Part shown: positions 19,663 through 20,620 of the stretch, piece after piece | Numbering within the stretch: position 1 is the stretch's first letter | Layout of the letters: every line of letters starts with the position of its first letter | From: Smittium mucronatum | Lineage: Eukaryota > Kickxellomycota > Harpellomycetes > Harpellales > Legeriomycetaceae | Direction of reading: 5' to 3' | Assembly: GCA_001953115.1 (NCBI GenBank) | Contig: LSSL01007144.1 | Location: forward strand, 1 to 20,620 | DNA length: 20,620 bases | Position numbers and translations under genes: made by a program | The notes under the pieces: generated by a model | What the model was told of the DNA's origin: nothing | What the model saw: the letters and a program-made list of their open reading frames with translations, nothing else | Databases searched by the model: none

Positions 19663-19890
19663 ATCAATTTTTAAAAAGATGGTAATATCCCTTCCCTCGA
19701 TTCTTATGGGAAATTTATTATATTGAAAATAAAATTTTGAAATTTTTTTACAGCCTACTCCCCTCTGCCATTGTAGAAACTTCGTATTTCTAAAGCATGG
19801 GTTCATAGGTTCAGGCGAGTAATTTAATCTCAGGAGCTTAAATCTTCTGGGAATACGGGTGCCTGTCATGAGTTCAGCTATTTCCAGCAC
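19660..19890 (-). pseudogene. Second, diverged copy of the LINE C-terminal extension
   Basis: The minus-strand translation starts VLEIAELMTGTRIPRRFKL and continues to NTKFLQWQRGVG. It aligns residue by residue with the neighbouring copy at 19993-20196 (ETAKFLIGIRVPRTLKL ... MKLLERQRELG). Landmarks (CTGCC, AGCTTAA, GGGAAATTTATT) recur at near-constant spacing of 306 bp, or 268 bp at the AT-rich end. Conserved pattern: G-R-PR-KL-L-SP-N-C-R-K-L-QR-G. Upstream of the Val codon this copy meets a TAA, so it has no independent start. The GTG at 19890 is only the first usable codon of the frame. Function of the domain is unknown to me. I infer a duplicated LINE 3' end or an older, 5'-truncated LINE insertion. 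Confidence 0.6.
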
Positions 19891-20250
19891 AAATTAAAAA
19901 CCAGGGATTTTAGATTGTAGACAAATTAAGGTCTGCTTAACCCCATTCCCTCCATTTTTTTAAAAAAATTTTACGGGAAATTTATTTTGAAGTTAATAAA
20001 CAGTTATAATAACTAATTTAAAAAAATATAAAAAAGTGAATTTTTTCAAAAAAATTTCACCCAACTCCCTCTGCCGCTCTAGCAGCTTCATACCTCGAGG
20101 GCATTGGTTCAAGAGGGCTGGTGAATCACTTAAACTCTGGAGCTTAAGTGTTCGTGGCACGCGGATGCCAATCAGAAATTTGGCTGTTTCTAACACAAAT
20201 TTTTGATCGGCAGTGTCAGCTTGTAGCTGACTTAAAGTATGTTTAGACTC
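19685..20250 (-). repeat. Two-unit tandem repeat of about 0.3 kb
   Basis: Unit one (about 19687-19944) and unit two (about 19945-20250) match in order. They share TTCCCTC, GGGAAATTTATT, an AT-rich gap, CTGCC, GGTTCA, AGCTTAA and the conserved coding block. Many differences are C-to-T or G-to-A toward unit one, and unit two has about 38 extra AT bases. Alignment was by eye, so the ends are approximate. Confidence 0.6.
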
Positions 20251-20295
20251 TCCCCAAGGAGTTTTCCAACTATCCCCAACCGGGATTAATTGAAA
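19993..20295 (-). pseudogene. LINE polyprotein C-terminal extension, frameshifted
   Basis: Open for about 100 codons on the minus strand. It starts with LIPVGDSWKTPWGESKH where the reverse transcriptase frame ends, so a one-base frameshift at about 20286-20295 separates it from the knuckle-bearing part. Motifs: SQLQADTADQKF, then GIRVPRTLKL, SDSPALLNQCPRGMKLLERQ. Codon and residue use match the upstream RT part, and GC content is about twice that of the flanks. It is the natural C-terminus of the LINE protein (inference). Its repeat lies immediately downstream. The final 20 or so codons run into AT-rich, Phe/Lys-rich sequence and are probably not original. Confidence 0.6.
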
Positions 20296-20620
20296 TTAGA
20301 AAGTTGATTTTTTATGTCTGAGCGGATCGGTGCTGGTATGAACAGGCCGATCGTTTCATTTCGCTGTACGTCCCATCGGGAGCAATTTAATAAGATGTGG
20401 TCGACAGTTTCAGGCACATCGATTTTGCAGAAGGGACAATTTTTTTTGAATTTTTCATCTAAAATTTTCATATTTGATAGTCGCTGGACGGTCAGGAAGA
20501 TCCCCATTCGCATTTTCCCGATGTCCTGGAGGCCTAGTTTCAGGTCAGGGTACATCGATCCACAGTCCTACAGTGGATTTTTACCGTTAATTTTTATTTT
20601 TCCTGTCGACTATGGTGATG
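20286..20620 (-). pseudogene. Non-LTR retrotransposon (LINE) reverse transcriptase, C-terminal part, runs off the window
   Basis: LINE reverse transcriptases copy their own RNA into target DNA. After the polymerase they often carry a Cys/His knuckle. Minus-strand translation shows KMRMGIFLTVQRLSNM, then a linker, then CPFCKIDVPETVDHILLNC and SRWDVQR. That is CX2CX9HX4C, with Cys codons at 20438-20436 and 20429-20427, His at 20399-20397 and Cys at 20384-20382, as in the zf-RVT region after the RT of R2/Dong/Jockey-type elements. The frame is open 20567-20286. Upstream it meets TAG at 20570-20568 and another near the window end, although coding-like residues (INGKNPL) continue between them, so the gene is decayed. 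The polymerase domain itself, if present, lies beyond 20620. The frame ends at TAA 20288-20286 by frameshift. Confidence 0.8.

Noticed and set aside
19835..19875. Similarity of CTGGGAATACGGGTGCCTGT to the 3' end of 5S rRNA
   Set aside because: The rest of a 5S gene is absent and the homologous second repeat unit does not share the match. The protein reading (GTRIPRRFKL) explains the sequence better.
1..20620. CRISPR array, tRNA, rRNA or bacterial operon signals
   Set aside because: No regularly spaced repeats, no cloverleaf-type sequence with both boxes in place and no rRNA-like conserved words were seen.

Overview
The window looks like eukaryotic nuclear DNA from a very AT-rich, gene-poor genome. 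By eye it is roughly four-fifths A+T. There is no bacterial-style operon, no ribosome-binding site pattern, no rRNA or tRNA and no intact long gene. What can be recognised are relics of eukaryotic transposable elements: a Mutator-like (MULE) DNA transposon, a non-LTR retrotransposon (LINE) tail and a short polyadenylated retroposon. A bloated AT-rich microsporidian (the Edhazardia or Hamiltosporidium type) would fit, but an AT-rich fungus, protist or invertebrate cannot be excluded. The host assignment is inference.

Layout. 1-4860: AT-rich DNA without genes, with a few strong hairpins. 4861-5280 (+): a fragment homologous to the N-terminal part of the MULE transposase further right, in inverted orientation. 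5530-6369 (-): pieces of one or more unidentified decayed coding regions. 6838-9095 (-): a nearly full-length but broken MULE transposase gene. Its CX4C...HXC zinc finger, DDE-type core blocks, CxxH motif, TSN..E block, SWIM-like finger and C-terminal tail appear in the expected order, interrupted by stops and frameshifts. A 51-bp GTAAGA...ACAG candidate intron lies near its start. 9096-16062: AT-rich DNA with a doubtful coding-like patch near 11.6 kb and a cluster of perfect hairpins at 14.2 and 14.9 kb.

16063-16716: a GC-richer 626-bp insert, bounded by a perfect 14-bp direct repeat. On the minus strand it ends in AATAAA, 12 bases, then an A tract. This is the signature of a recent retroposition and is the most clear-cut candidate for an undescribed element. 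18308-18574 (+): a possible unknown decayed gene. 19645-20620 (-): the 3' part of a LINE. It holds a CX2CX9HX4C knuckle after the reverse transcriptase, a C-terminal extension, a second diverged copy of that extension 306 bp further on, and a (TAA)6 tract at the probable 3' end.

None of these genes appears functional as written. The window is best read as an intergenic graveyard of transposons of several ages. The insert at 16.1-16.7 kb is young because its target duplication is still perfect. The MULE is old, and the LINE lies in between. All translations were done by hand and no database search was possible.
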